The notes below the pieces were generated by a model. It saw nothing but the letters and a program-made list of their open reading frames with translations. It did not search any database and was not told the DNA's origin. From the NCBI GenBank assembly GCA_964472565.1, contig CAYYNB010000043.1:1-38731 (forward strand): a stretch of DNA of 38,731 nt, given 5' to 3'. Below are positions 14,907 to 22,997 of this stretch, one piece after another (position 1 is the stretch's first letter; each line of letters begins with the position of its first letter). The DNA is from DATAMF01 sp964472565. GTDB taxonomy: Bacteria > Chloroflexota > Anaerolineae > Aggregatilineales > Aggregatilineaceae. The position numbers and the translations under genes were made by a program.

Positions 14907-15884
14907 CTAGCTTTCTACGCTTTCATCTCCCTGGAGCATTTTCCGGTAGTGCATAAAGTGCTGGTAAATCTCCATTCCGACGCGTTGGTAGAGTTGGACG
15001 GGCGCGTCTTTTTCAGCCCGCACGCCGAGCGCGGCCCGTTTATAACCCCGCTGTTGCAGTGTATAAAAACTGTGACGAAGCAGCGCCTCGCCCAGCCCGC
15101 GTCCCCGGTATGGACGCAGCACACCCAAACGCCCGACCCAACCCAATTCAGGATCGTCGCGGCCCCAGGCGCTGCTGATCGCCAAACCCGCCACCGTATC
15201 GCCATCGTAGGCCAGCAGCCACAGCGCCGGATCAAATTTTTCATCTTCAAGGTAATGCTTGCGCCACTCCGCATAATCCATACGTGCGACCTGTCCACCG
15301 CCATCCATAAACGAAGTCTGATCGACTTCATAGGCGGCCTGGGCATCCCGCGAGGGATCAAACGGGCGCAACATGAATCCGTCCGGCATGGGCACCGGGT
15401 CGAGGGCATGATCCAGCGGGATGCTCATCCGGTACGATCCGCGCAGTTCTTTGTAGCCTTCGGCTTTCGCCAGCGCCAACACACCGGGCACCTGCATATC
15501 GATAAACCACTGGATTAACACCGCCCTGTCCGGCTCCACAGCAGCCTCGCGGACGTGTGTTTCAAAGCGCGCTTCGGCGGCGTGCAGCAGCCGCGTGCCA
15601 ATGCCCTGCCGCCGGTAATCCGGGTGTACGCTCCCCCAGCAGAAACCCCAGACCTGATCGCCTTCCACATTATGAAATTCAACGTAGCAATAACCAATGA
15701 GCGTTCCATCCGATGTCACGGCGACATAACAATCCTGTTCAGGATCATTATGCGCGGTTAGTTCGTCGCGCATGGAATCGGCATCGAAGCGTTCCTGCGC
15801 ATGATCCACATCAGCCGAAGCATTTGTCACCTCGGCCACCGCCGCCAGATCGTCCCAGCGGAATAAACGAATTAAGATGTCCAT
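14907..15884 (-). CDS. Two-domain GNAT acetyltransferase, first of four in a row
   Basis: A 325-residue protein with GNAT motif A 'VHPDYRRQGIGTRLL' and, in the second domain, 'VLRPYRGRGLGEALL'. The opening 'IRLFRWDDLAAVAEVTN' and the block 'FDPALWLLAYDGDTVAG' show close kinship with the next two genes. ATG 15884 is chosen because GGAGG lies seven bases upstream; a TTG at 15902 is in frame but has no ribosome site. A promoter candidate lies just upstream, making this the lead gene of the four-gene GNAT operon. The acceptor is unknown; small-molecule or antibiotic N-acetylation is possible. Confidence 0.88.
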   Translation of the reverse strand: MDILIRLFRWDDLAAVAEVTNASADVDHAQERFDADSMRDELTAHNDPEQDCYVAVTSDGTLIGYCYVEFHNVEGDQVWGFCWGSVHPDYRRQGIGTRLLHAAEARFETHVREAAVEPDRAVLIQWFIDMQVPGVLALAKAEGYKELRGSYRMSIPLDHALDPVPMPDGFMLRPFDPSRDAQAAYEVDQTSFMDGGGQVARMDYAEWRKHYLEDEKFDPALWLLAYDGDTVAGLAISSAWGRDDPELGWVGRLGVLRPYRGRGLGEALLRHSFYTLQQRGYKRAALGVRAEKDAPVQLYQRVGMEIYQHFMHYRKMLQGDESVES

Positions 15885-15901
15885 AGATTTCCTCCGGTTC
15901 A

Positions 15902-15931
15902 AGTGTAAACGAAAACGGAGGATTAGTTCAA
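15902..15931 (-). promoter_or_regulatory. Candidate promoter of the GNAT operon
   Basis: On the minus strand TTGAAC (15926-15931) and TACACT (15902-15907) are separated by 18 bases, upstream of the first GNAT gene. The match to consensus is moderate. Confidence 0.45.
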
Positions 15932-15938
15932 GGGGGAG

Positions 15939-16940
15939 TTATGAATAGGGATCGCCAAACAGGGGCCGCAGGTGGTTAACCAGGGTGAGCGCATTATCAA
16001 CAGGCCGGGCGCAGTCGAGCAGCAGCACTTCACCCGCCTCACGCGGGCGGGCATGCGCCGCCGTGCTGACACGCAGGTGAAAGCGGTTCACAACTTTGTG
16101 CCCGCCGCCCGGCGTCACGATATGACCGCTGACAATCACCTGCTGTACGGCAGGCGCATCAACGCTGAAAGCGCGCAAAAAATGCTGGCAGCCGTTCACA
16201 TAGACGCGTTCGGTGACGCCCATCTCGTTTTGGGTGATCAGCGTATCCCACAGCAGTTTGAAACGCGGATCGCGCTCGGAGATCAGCAGGGCGCGCAGCA
16301 GATGTGAATAACGCGGATCGTCCTGGCCCTTAATCGCCAGCGTATAATGCGCCAGTTCGTCATACGCAATGCCATAAATCGCCGTGTACTGCCGGTATAA
16401 CGATTCGAGATCATCCGCCTGGTGGATCATCGCGGTGGCGTCGTCCAGCAGGGCGCGGTGATCAAAGTGGCGCAGTTCCTCGACATGCGCAATCACATCG
16501 AGCGCTGGCCCCGCATGCGCGAGCATCACCCCCGCTTTGGTGCGGACATAAAAGGGCAGGCTTTCAAAAAACGACAGTACACGCTCCCGGTGATGGCCGA
16601 GCGCATGTTCAAAACGCGGCGTAAATTCGTTATCCCCCTTCGCCAGCGAGACACCGTAAATATGCGGCATTTCGTGGTTGCCCAACAACATGATCACATC
16701 TTTTGCGCCTAATTCATTGCGCAGCGCGATCAGGTCCAGTACCATTTTGACACTGGAATCATCGGCGGGCTTGCCGTAACCGTGAATCAGATCGCCCAAG
16801 AAGATAAGATACTGCGCATCGCCGCGCCAGTAGAGGCGGCTGAACAGTTCGAGACAGCGATCAAAGGCATCGCGGTCCCCGTGCAGATCGGTAACAATCA
16901 GGGCGACGCCTTCAGTAAGGTTCAGAAAACGATCCGGCAT
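15939..16940 (-). CDS. Calcineurin-like (PPP-type) metallophosphoesterase
   Basis: A 333-residue phosphoesterase. All metal-ligand motifs are visible in order: Asp-Leu-His ('VTDLHGD'), Gly-Asp ('FLGDLIHG'), 'LLGNHE', 'LAHAGP' and a late 'VSGH'. This set is typical of PPP-family protein phosphatases and diadenosine tetraphosphatase-like enzymes, so it may dephosphorylate proteins or nucleotides. ATG 16940 matches the family's start next to the first strand; the frame is open 30 codons upstream, but those look like non-coding sequence, and the promoter lies within them. No strong ribosome site is seen. It ends 55 bases before the GNAT operon on the same strand and is divergent from mdh. Confidence 0.85.
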   Translation of the reverse strand: MPDRFLNLTEGVALIVTDLHGDRDAFDRCLELFSRLYWRGDAQYLIFLGDLIHGYGKPADDSSVKMVLDLIALRNELGAKDVIMLLGNHEMPHIYGVSLAKGDNEFTPRFEHALGHHRERVLSFFESLPFYVRTKAGVMLAHAGPALDVIAHVEELRHFDHRALLDDATAMIHQADDLESLYRQYTAIYGIAYDELAHYTLAIKGQDDPRYSHLLRALLISERDPRFKLLWDTLITQNEMGVTERVYVNGCQHFLRAFSVDAPAVQQVIVSGHIVTPGGGHKVVNRFHLRVSTAAHARPREAGEVLLLDCARPVDNALTLVNHLRPLFGDPYS

Positions 16941-16986
16941 AAAGTCGTAATGATTACCTGTACTTGATGGAAGGATAACACAGCGC

Positions 16987-16995
16987 AGTATAACA
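16987..16995 (-). promoter_or_regulatory. Extended -10 promoter of the phosphoesterase gene
   Basis: The minus strand reads TGTTATACT, a TGn-extended -10 box, about 47 bases before the phosphoesterase ATG. This also supports the shorter start, because the box lies inside the longer frame. Confidence 0.55.
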
Positions 16996-17068
16996 CAAAG
17001 AAAAAATGGAGTGAATATGCAGAAAGTCACTGCATATCGAGTCTTGCCGCCTCCCTCATCCTTTCCGC

Positions 17069-17074
17069 TATAAT
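17069..17074 (+). promoter_or_regulatory. -10 box of the mdh promoter
   Basis: A perfect TATAAT about 50 bases before the mdh start. TTGCCG at 17044-17049 is the only -35-like hexamer and stands 19 bases away, a little far. Confidence 0.55.
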
Positions 17075-17123
17075 CTCCGTCAAGAGAATTGTTTTATTTT
17101 GGCGCAACTTAAGGAGCAGACAC

Positions 17124-18104
17124 GTGAAAACCCCGATTCATGTAGCAGTCACCGGCGGCGCTGGGCAAATTGGATACAGTTTGTTGTTCCGGCTGGTCAA
17201 CGGCGAAACCTTCGGAGCCGATCAGCCGCTTGTATTACAGATTCTTGAAATCACCGAAGCCCTCGACTCGCTGCACGGCGTCGTGATGGAACTGGAAGAC
17301 TGCGCCTATCCCCTGCTGCAAAATATTATCATCAGCGACGATCCTAAAGTGGTCTTCAAGGATGCGAACTGGGCGCTGCTGGTCGGCGGCAAACCGCGCG
17401 GCAAAGGCCAGGAACGCGCCGATGTCATCAAAGACAATGCCCCCATTTTTACCACGCAGGGCCGCGCCATCAACGATTACGCCGCGAGTGATGTCAAAAT
17501 TCTGGTGGTCGCCAACCCGTGCAACACCAACGCCCTGATCGCCCATAAAAGCGCGCCGGATGTGCCCGCCGCGCGCTGGATGGCGATGACCCGGCTGGAT
17601 CAGAACCGCGCCGCCACGCAGATCGCACAGAAAGCGGGCGTGCCCGTCACCGCCGTAACCAACCTCACGATTTGGGGCAACCACAGCCCGACGATGTTCC
17701 CGGATTTTGAAAACGCACTGATCGAGGGCCGCCCCGCCCTGGACGTGATCCCGGATCGGGCCTGGTTCGAGGGCGATTTCCTGAAGACCGTGCAGCAGCG
17801 CGGCAAAGCGGTGATCGACGCGCGCGGCAAAAGCAGCGCCGCCAGCGCCGCCAACGCCGTCGTGAATCATGTCCAGACGCTGCTCAAACCTACCGCCAGT
17901 TTCAGCGGCGCGATTCTCTCCGATGGCAACCCCTACGGCATCCCCGAAGGGCTGATCTATTCCTTCCCGCTGCGAACCAGGGGCGACGGCTCCTACGAAC
18001 GGATCCAGGGCGTCCAGTTAAGCGACTATGCGCGCGGCAAACTGCAAATTTCGACCAACGAACTGCTGGAAGAAAAAGAGGCCGTAGCCGACCTGCTGAA
18101 ATAG
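17124..18104 (+). CDS. mdh: Malate dehydrogenase
   Basis: A 326-residue NAD(P)-dependent malate dehydrogenase of the long, 'cytosolic' type, interconverting malate and oxaloacetate. The Rossmann motif 'TGGAGQIGYSLL' is at residues 10-21, the substrate-closing loop has 'KPRGKGQERAD' with both substrate Arg residues, 'MTRLDQNRA' carries the Asp, and 'IWGNHSPT' holds the catalytic His187. In the loop, Gln stands where Met is usual in this subgroup ('RKAGMER'), which might affect substrate preference. The gene begins with GTG at 17124, supported by AAGGAG seven bases upstream. It supplies oxaloacetate for PckA. Confidence 0.95.
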   Translation: MKTPIHVAVTGGAGQIGYSLLFRLVNGETFGADQPLVLQILEITEALDSLHGVVMELEDCAYPLLQNIIISDDPKVVFKDANWALLVGGKPRGKGQERADVIKDNAPIFTTQGRAINDYAASDVKILVVANPCNTNALIAHKSAPDVPAARWMAMTRLDQNRAATQIAQKAGVPVTAVTNLTIWGNHSPTMFPDFENALIEGRPALDVIPDRAWFEGDFLKTVQQRGKAVIDARGKSSAASAANAVVNHVQTLLKPTASFSGAILSDGNPYGIPEGLIYSFPLRTRGDGSYERIQGVQLSDYARGKLQISTNELLEEKEAVADLLK

Positions 18105-18130
18105 CGGTATGATGGAACGATTGAATTCGG

Positions 18131-18157
18131 GCGGCGTGGGCATCTTGCTCGCGCCGC
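18131..18157 (+). terminator. Hairpin after mdh
   Basis: GCGGCGTGGGCA (18131-18142) pairs with TGCTCGCGCCGC (18146-18157), twelve positions with two G-T pairs and a three-base loop. No T-run follows, so it could be a weak terminator or an RNA-stabilising hairpin between mdh and the next gene. Confidence 0.5.
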
Positions 18158-18182
18158 GCTTCGTGTACAGAGAGAAAACCCA

Positions 18183-19838
18183 ATGACCGCGTTCGCCCGC
18201 CGCTGGCTGCTGCCGCTGCTGATCATCCTCATTCTGAACCTGATTTTATCGATCCGACTGATGCCGACGGTTGTTTCGCAGGGCCGCGACAACGGCATTT
18301 ATTCCTACACGGCGAAGGTCATGCTCGACGGCGGGACGCTGTACAAGGATGCATGGGATAACAAGCTCCCCGCGATTTACTTTATTGATATGCTGGCGTT
18401 TGTGCTGTTCGGTACCAACCGCTGGGCGCTCTGGATCATGGAATTGATGCTGATCACAGGGGCGGCGCTGGCGCTGTACAGCCTGTTTCGCCGTTTAACG
18501 AAGCGCCGCGTCGTGATCTGGAGCACCGTGCTGATCTTCCTGATCTTCGCGCGCCATCCTGATCTGATCTGGGATGTGGATTTTCCCGAACCGGTGGCCC
18601 TGCTGCCGCAGGCCCTGTTCTTTATGCTCAGTTATTCCCTGTTCACCCAGCCCAGTGGCCGCACCGCGTTTGTGATGGGGCTAATATCGAGTCTCATGTT
18701 TCTGATCAAACAGACGACAACGGGCATGGTGTTCATGTTCATCCCGGCCATTCTGATCACCAATCACCCGATCCTGCACCACCCGCGCCGCTGGCGTTAT
18801 CTGGGCCTGATCATCCTCGGCGGGCTGACCGGGCTGGGCGCGATGTTGGCGTATCTGGTGGTCAACGGCATTGTTGAAGATGCCTGGCGCGCGGGTTTTA
18901 TGCACGCCCGTGTGTTTCACCAATGGGTCAGCCTGGGCTATCCCAACCAATCCACTTTTGTCGATTCCGTGCGCGAAACGCTCACTAAGTCCGCCTTTAA
19001 GGGCGTGATGGGGCCGATTCTGCCCTTCGCCGGAATCGGCGCTATTCTGGCAATCATCCGGCAGATTCAGGTTCGCACCAGCGACGAGCCAACCCTCCGC
19101 GCCCGCGCCACTATCGGCATCTGGGCGCTGCTGGCGTTCCCGGCGGATGTGTTACTGACCAACCTGACCGTGCGCAGCTACGAGCATTATTATGTGGCGG
19201 CCATTATGGGCATGACGCTGCTGATCGGCCTGGGGTTGGATGCGCTGTGGAACGGCTACGACTATTTCAAAACCTCGCCCAAACCCGCCTACCATCGTTT
19301 CCGGGGGGTGATGGCGCTGGTGATTGTGGCATCCCTCGGCTACATCTTCATCGGCTACGGGACACGCACCGCTGAAAAAGCCCGCCTGCGCCTGGAAGCT
19401 GCCGATTGGGACATCACTGGGCCGCTGCGCGAGGCCGAACAGCCGATCATCGATTTTGTCAAAGCGAACACCGAGCCGGACGATATGGTTTGGGTGTGGG
19501 GCGCGACCACCTCGATCAATTTCCAGTCCAAACGCGACAGCCCGACGCAGTACCACTACGCTTATCCGCTGATCGTGCCGGATTATACGACGGATGACAT
19601 GCTCGAAGAAGTCGTGCGCGATCTGGATACCCACCAGACGCGGCTGATCATTGACCGGGCGTGGAAAGACGGCAGGCGTATCCCGCCATTGGACCCGGCG
19701 CGCCGCGATCCCTGGTACCGGGTCGGCGGGCGGCGCGACGCGGTGATGCCCGACCTCATCTGGGAATGGATTCAAGCCAACTGCGACCCGGCGATCTCCT
19801 TTGATCGCGGGCGGCAGTATATTTATTTTTGCCATTAA
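18183..19838 (+). CDS. GT39/ArnT-like membrane glycosyltransferase
   Basis: A 551-residue integral membrane protein of the GT-C type (PMT/ArnT-like), expected to move a sugar from a lipid-phosphate donor to a cell-surface acceptor on the outer face of the membrane. After the first helix, 'GRDNGIYSY' (Asp36) and 'DGGTLYKDAWDNK' form the outward-facing loop with the catalytic acidic residues of this class. Roughly nine to eleven hydrophobic segments follow, then a soluble C-terminal domain from about residue 400. ATG 18183 has an AGAGAG site upstream. The sugar and the acceptor are unknown. It lies 78 bases after mdh with a hairpin between them. Confidence 0.82.
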   Translation: MTAFARRWLLPLLIILILNLILSIRLMPTVVSQGRDNGIYSYTAKVMLDGGTLYKDAWDNKLPAIYFIDMLAFVLFGTNRWALWIMELMLITGAALALYSLFRRLTKRRVVIWSTVLIFLIFARHPDLIWDVDFPEPVALLPQALFFMLSYSLFTQPSGRTAFVMGLISSLMFLIKQTTTGMVFMFIPAILITNHPILHHPRRWRYLGLIILGGLTGLGAMLAYLVVNGIVEDAWRAGFMHARVFHQWVSLGYPNQSTFVDSVRETLTKSAFKGVMGPILPFAGIGAILAIIRQIQVRTSDEPTLRARATIGIWALLAFPADVLLTNLTVRSYEHYYVAAIMGMTLLIGLGLDALWNGYDYFKTSPKPAYHRFRGVMALVIVASLGYIFIGYGTRTAEKARLRLEAADWDITGPLREAEQPIIDFVKANTEPDDMVWVWGATTSINFQSKRDSPTQYHYAYPLIVPDYTTDDMLEEVVRDLDTHQTRLIIDRAWKDGRRIPPLDPARRDPWYRVGGRRDAVMPDLIWEWIQANCDPAISFDRGRQYIYFCH

Positions 19839-19881
19839 ATAACGGGAACCTCACCGCCAACCCGATTGGTTATGCAACGTT

Positions 19882-19911
19882 GTAGGGGCAATTCATGAAT
19901 TGCCCCCCTAC
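19882..19911. repeat. Dispersed palindrome GTAGGGGCAATTC...
   Basis: A near-perfect palindrome: GTAGGGGCAATTC, a two-base centre, then GAATTGCCCCCCTAC with two extra C in the right arm. It lies between the convergent ends of the glycosyltransferase and helix-hairpin-helix genes. Related copies are at 32096 and 38713, with shorter relatives at 3405 and 12184. Confidence 0.8.
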
Positions 19912-19944
19912 GAAATCGTTTGGTCGGGAAAAGGCAGCGAACGT

Positions 19945-20883
19945 TTAATCGCCGCCGTGCCGTCCGCGCTTCAATTGCTCTTGCAGCGCCTTCAACCCGC
20001 TCAGATCGCCGTTCATAATCAGAATCGACTGCTCCGGCCACGTTTCCGGCGCGAGCAGTTTGGGGTTCAGTTTGGCGTCCTGCAAAATTCCGCGCAACTG
20101 CTCCGGATCAGCTTTGGCAAGCTGCGCAAAGGTCGTGATCCCCGCCGCATATAACACGCTCTGCGACTTCGGCCCGATGCCCTCGATCTGCGTCAGATCA
20201 TCATGCTGTTCGCCGCGCACGATCCGTTTTTGCGCGTCGCTCACCGCGCTCAGATCCCCAAACATAATCCGCTTGGCCTGCGCGGGCCAGGTATCGGCTT
20301 TGCTGGCTCGTGCGCCGTGCGCCTGCGCCGCCGCGATCAAATCTTCCGGCGTAGAGTCGGCGACCTGCGCAAAAGTCGTGATCCCCGCTGCGGCTAACGC
20401 CTGGGCCGTCTTATCACCAATGCCTTCGATCAAGGTCAGATCATCCGGGGTATGAGCTTCTGTCGCCGGAACAGCGGGAGCCGTTTCGACTTCATATTCG
20501 ACAGGCGGCGGCACATACGCCGGAGGCTGCACCGGGGCAGCCTGTTCACGCCCCGCCGGGATCGCACCACCCAGCCGAATATCAGCCGCCGTCTCATAAG
20601 GCGGAATCTCAACCGCCGCTTCGGGCTGGGCGGCTCCGTGTCCGCCCGTATAATGCGGCGTTTGCAGATCATCAAAGTGCGTCCAGGGTTTCACGACATA
20701 CAGCCAGAAGCCCACGCCCAGGGCGATAAACGCCAGCCCGATCACGAGAACGCTCGTTGTCGCGGAGTCGTCTACATTACCAAACGCCTTGAACAGCAGA
20801 GCCAGCATCCCCAGGGTGATGCCGCCGCCAATCGTGTAGGCGGCTATCTTTTCATTCGGAGTAAGTTTTTCGCGCGCGGCCAC
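19945..20883 (-). CDS. Membrane-anchored double helix-hairpin-helix protein
   Basis: A 312-residue protein. Two hydrophobic helices near the N-terminus, then a Pro/Ala/Glu-rich linker, then two copies of a helix-hairpin-helix module: 'DLTLIEGIGDKTAQALAAAGI' followed by 'TTFAQVA', and 'DLTQIEGIGPKSQSVLYAAGI' followed by 'TTFAQLA'. Each ends with a 'TWP.Q...IM.GDLS' segment. Such modules usually bind DNA non-specifically, so the protein may tether DNA to the membrane, or act as a protein-interaction module. GTG 20883 is preferred because AAAGGAAAGG lies six bases upstream; an ATG at 20931 is in frame but has no ribosome site. The gene is divergent from the HIT gene. Confidence 0.75.
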   Translation of the reverse strand: MAAREKLTPNEKIAAYTIGGGITLGMLALLFKAFGNVDDSATTSVLVIGLAFIALGVGFWLYVVKPWTHFDDLQTPHYTGGHGAAQPEAAVEIPPYETAADIRLGGAIPAGREQAAPVQPPAYVPPPVEYEVETAPAVPATEAHTPDDLTLIEGIGDKTAQALAAAGITTFAQVADSTPEDLIAAAQAHGARASKADTWPAQAKRIMFGDLSAVSDAQKRIVRGEQHDDLTQIEGIGPKSQSVLYAAGITTFAQLAKADPEQLRGILQDAKLNPKLLAPETWPEQSILIMNGDLSGLKALQEQLKRGRHGGD

Positions 20884-20992
20884 AGCAAACCTTTCCTTTG
20901 ATGAACAAGTCTTTTCTCTTAATTCTGCCATAGCTGGCTCAAAAAAGAAAAGCGGTTATGATCATCTGCGTTGATCACGTTCAGGAGGGCTT

Positions 20993-21319
20993 ATGTCACA
21001 GGATTTTTATTGCGATGAAGTGCTTAGCGGGCACACCCCGGTTGCAAAAATCTTCGAAAATGACCGGGTGCTGGCTTACTATCACACCCGCCCGTTTTAT
21101 GAATGGCATATTGTCGTCATCCCCAAGCAGCACACCGACTCGCTGCTGACCGTTGATGAGGAAACGCTGCTCGAACTGCTGCTCGTCATCCGGCGGATCG
21201 CGGCCCAGGTCGTGGCCGAACGGGGCGCGTGCCGGGTGATGACCAATCTGGGCGATTACCAGGAGAATAAACATCTGCACTGGCATATTGTGTCCGGCGA
21301 ACGGATCCGCAGCGGATAA
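20993..21319 (+). CDS. HIT-family hydrolase
   Basis: A 108-residue histidine-triad protein. The HxHxH signature is present as 'HLHWHIV' at residues 94-100, with the N-terminal 'VLAYYHTRPFYEWHIVVIPKQH' type strands before it (given here only as a pattern). HIT proteins hydrolyse nucleotide phosphoramidates such as AMP-amines, or dinucleoside polyphosphates. Length is typical for the Hint branch. A good ribosome site (CAGGAGG) precedes ATG 20993, and a TATGAT at 20957-20962 could be the -10. A single-gene transcript is likely. Confidence 0.9.
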   Translation: MSQDFYCDEVLSGHTPVAKIFENDRVLAYYHTRPFYEWHIVVIPKQHTDSLLTVDEETLLELLLVIRRIAAQVVAERGACRVMTNLGDYQENKHLHWHIVSGERIRSG

Positions 21320-21324
21320 TTTAT

Positions 21325-21353
21325 TTGACATCCGGCCCCAGACGCGAGATAAA
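21325..21353 (+). promoter_or_regulatory. Promoter of the WD40/SH3 gene
   Basis: A perfect TTGACA (21325-21330) is followed after 17 bases by GATAAA (21348-21353), right after the HIT stop codon and about 40 bases before the next ATG. Confidence 0.6.
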
Positions 21354-21393
21354 TTGATAGGGGGCGAAATTCATTCATCAAGGAGTTAACGGT

Positions 21394-22650
21394 ATGATCC
21401 TGAAACGACTGCTGCTTGTTGTGGTGCTGTTAGGCGGTGTGCTGCCTGCTTTGGCCCAGGGTGATGACAACCCGCTCCCTGCCCCGCCCGGCCTGATCCT
21501 GGTGGGAGATGAAACCGGGTTGTATTCCATGAATGCCGACGGCACCGAAAAGGTGTATGTGGCGCAAACTGAACAAGCCGGGTGCTGGCTGCGCGACGGC
21601 AAGTGGAGTCCTGACAACACCCAGGTTGTGTATACCGAAATTTGCGGCGGCAGTGATCCCACCGATTGGCGCAGCGCCAACCGCACCGCGATCATCCATC
21701 TGTATGATGTCGAGTCGCAGTCGGATGAGGTGCTGCTCGAAACGGATGGCACCTCGCAGGATTACGTCGGCGGCTGGAGTCCCAACGGCGAAGAGTTGGT
21801 GCTCTATTCCAACCGGGGCACCTCGTTTATTTACAACCTGTTCCTGCTCGACATTGATCGCCAGGAACTGACCCAGTTGACCGATTTCGACAGCAACGCA
21901 GGCCGCGCCACCTTCGATCCTACCGGGCAGTATGTCCTCTACAACCGCTATGACGCGGCCCAGGCCCGTTGGGATATTCGCGCGCTCGATGTCAACGATC
22001 CCACCAGCGAGATTCTGGTGGCCGTCGGTTTGACGCCCAACTGGAGTCCCGATGGCAAATGGATCGCCTACACGTCCGAGCGGAATGCCAGCAGCGATCT
22101 GGCCGATGTGTTTGTGATGCCCACCGACTGCATCTATAACAACACGGCCTGCGAACCCGGCCAGGAGAAAAATATCACCTACACGCCGGAAATTGGCGAA
22201 CGTGAGCCGCTGTGGAGCGCCGACCAGACGCAGATCATCTATCTGCGCAACACCAACCCCACCCCCGGCGCGGAGCTGTGGGATATTTTCCGCCAGGAAC
22301 TCAAAACCGGGCGGCTCGTCAAGCTGACCGATACCACCGATGTCAGCGAACGCCATACCGATTGGCAGCGCACGGAAACCGCCGAAATCGTCGAAGTGGA
22401 AACGGTGCTGCCGGTGGTGGTCAGCGTCACATCGGCCACGCTCAATCTGCGCAATGGACCCTCCACCGGGGCGCAGGTCGCGGGCCAGCCGGTCAGCAAC
22501 GGCCAGTTTTTGTTCGTCCAGAGCGTCAATACTGCCGGGGATTGGTACTACATTACGCTGCCCGCCGACGGCACCAGCGCGTGGGTGTTTGGTGATTTTA
22601 CGCAGACGGTAGAAGGCGACCCAACCACGCTGCCTGTGCGCGAAGATTAG
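21394..22650 (+). CDS. Secreted WD40-like propeller protein with SH3 domain
   Basis: A 418-residue exported protein. It begins with a short signal peptide ending near Ala-Leu-Ala-Gln. The centre holds five or more TolB/WD40-like blades with repeated 'W(S)PD....V.Y' strands (for example 'WSPDNTQVVYTE', 'WSPNGEELVLYS', 'WSPDGKWIAYTS', 'WSADQTQIIYLR'). The C-terminal 70 residues form a bacterial SH3 domain ('ATLNLRNGPST' then 'DWYYI' and 'AWVFGDF'). The combination suggests extracellular or envelope protein binding, perhaps to peptidoglycan through the SH3 part. ATG 21394 has AAGGAG upstream. No enzyme motif is seen. Confidence 0.85.
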   Translation: MILKRLLLVVVLLGGVLPALAQGDDNPLPAPPGLILVGDETGLYSMNADGTEKVYVAQTEQAGCWLRDGKWSPDNTQVVYTEICGGSDPTDWRSANRTAIIHLYDVESQSDEVLLETDGTSQDYVGGWSPNGEELVLYSNRGTSFIYNLFLLDIDRQELTQLTDFDSNAGRATFDPTGQYVLYNRYDAAQARWDIRALDVNDPTSEILVAVGLTPNWSPDGKWIAYTSERNASSDLADVFVMPTDCIYNNTACEPGQEKNITYTPEIGEREPLWSADQTQIIYLRNTNPTPGAELWDIFRQELKTGRLVKLTDTTDVSERHTDWQRTETAEIVEVETVLPVVVSVTSATLNLRNGPSTGAQVAGQPVSNGQFLFVQSVNTAGDWYYITLPADGTSAWVFGDFTQTVEGDPTTLPVRED

Positions 22651-22692
22651 GCCATCCCAAGAGAACAATTATCCTATTCATCCGGTTTGACT

Positions 22693-22713
22693 CCCCTTCC
22701 CTCAGGGAAGGGG
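22693..22713. repeat. CCCCTTCCC hairpin element
   Basis: CCCCTTCCC (22693-22701) and GGGAAGGGG (22705-22713) form a perfect nine-base-pair stem with a three-base loop, followed by a G-rich tail (22714-22730). It looks like an intergenic repeat; no T-run follows on either side. No other copy is in this window. Confidence 0.5.
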
Positions 22714-22733
22714 TAAAGGGGGATGGGGTAAAT

Positions 22734-22763
22734 CGAAAAATGCCCCGGTACCGCACCGGGGCA
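22734..22763 (-). terminator. Terminator of the 73-residue gene
   Basis: On the minus strand TGCCCCGGT pairs with ACCGGGGCA (22741-22749 with 22755-22763) around a five-base loop, and five T follow. It ends 13 bases beyond the stop of the small minus-strand gene. Confidence 0.88.
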
Positions 22764-22775
22764 CCCACTTACACT

Positions 22776-22997
22776 CTATTGGTGGTAGCGATCATAAAAT
22801 TCAACGGCGCGCTTCATGAACACCAGGGCATCCGTCTCTGAGGTGCGGCCCATCACAATATCGGCAACCCAGGCCGCCGCTTCACGCTCATCCATCAGGT
22901 ACGCCAGAACGACGGTTTCCAGTTCCAGAATCCGCCCGGTCTGCTGCCCGAAGTACAGCCAATCTTGTAAGGTGAGTTCGAGATAGGTATTCTTCAT
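22776..22997 (-). CDS. Small acidic protein of unknown function
   Basis: A 73-residue protein that I do not recognise. It has no signal peptide or Cys, and it is rich in Glu, Leu, Tyr and Trp, with the look of a compact helical protein. GGGAGG lies seven bases before ATG 22997, and a strong terminator follows the stop, so this is probably a genuine single-gene unit. It is divergent from the IrrE-like gene across a 248-base gap. Confidence 0.65.
   Translation of the reverse strand: MKNTYLELTLQDWLYFGQQTGRILELETVVLAYLMDEREAAAWVADIVMGRTSETDALVFMKRAVEFYDRYHQ

Noticed and set aside
12226..15884. The GNAT run as a toxin-antitoxin set
   Set aside because: GNAT toxins are small single-domain proteins paired with DUF1778-type antitoxins; these are large, two-domain and have no partner gene.
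21430..22668. A 412-residue frame antisense to the WD40/SH3 gene
   Set aside because: It is the shadow of a gene with a signal peptide, promoter and ribosome site, and matches no domain.
22693..22763. The two hairpins at 22693 and 22741 as a CRISPR-like array
   Set aside because: They are different sequences with no regular spacing and no cas gene. The second is a plain terminator of the minus-strand gene.
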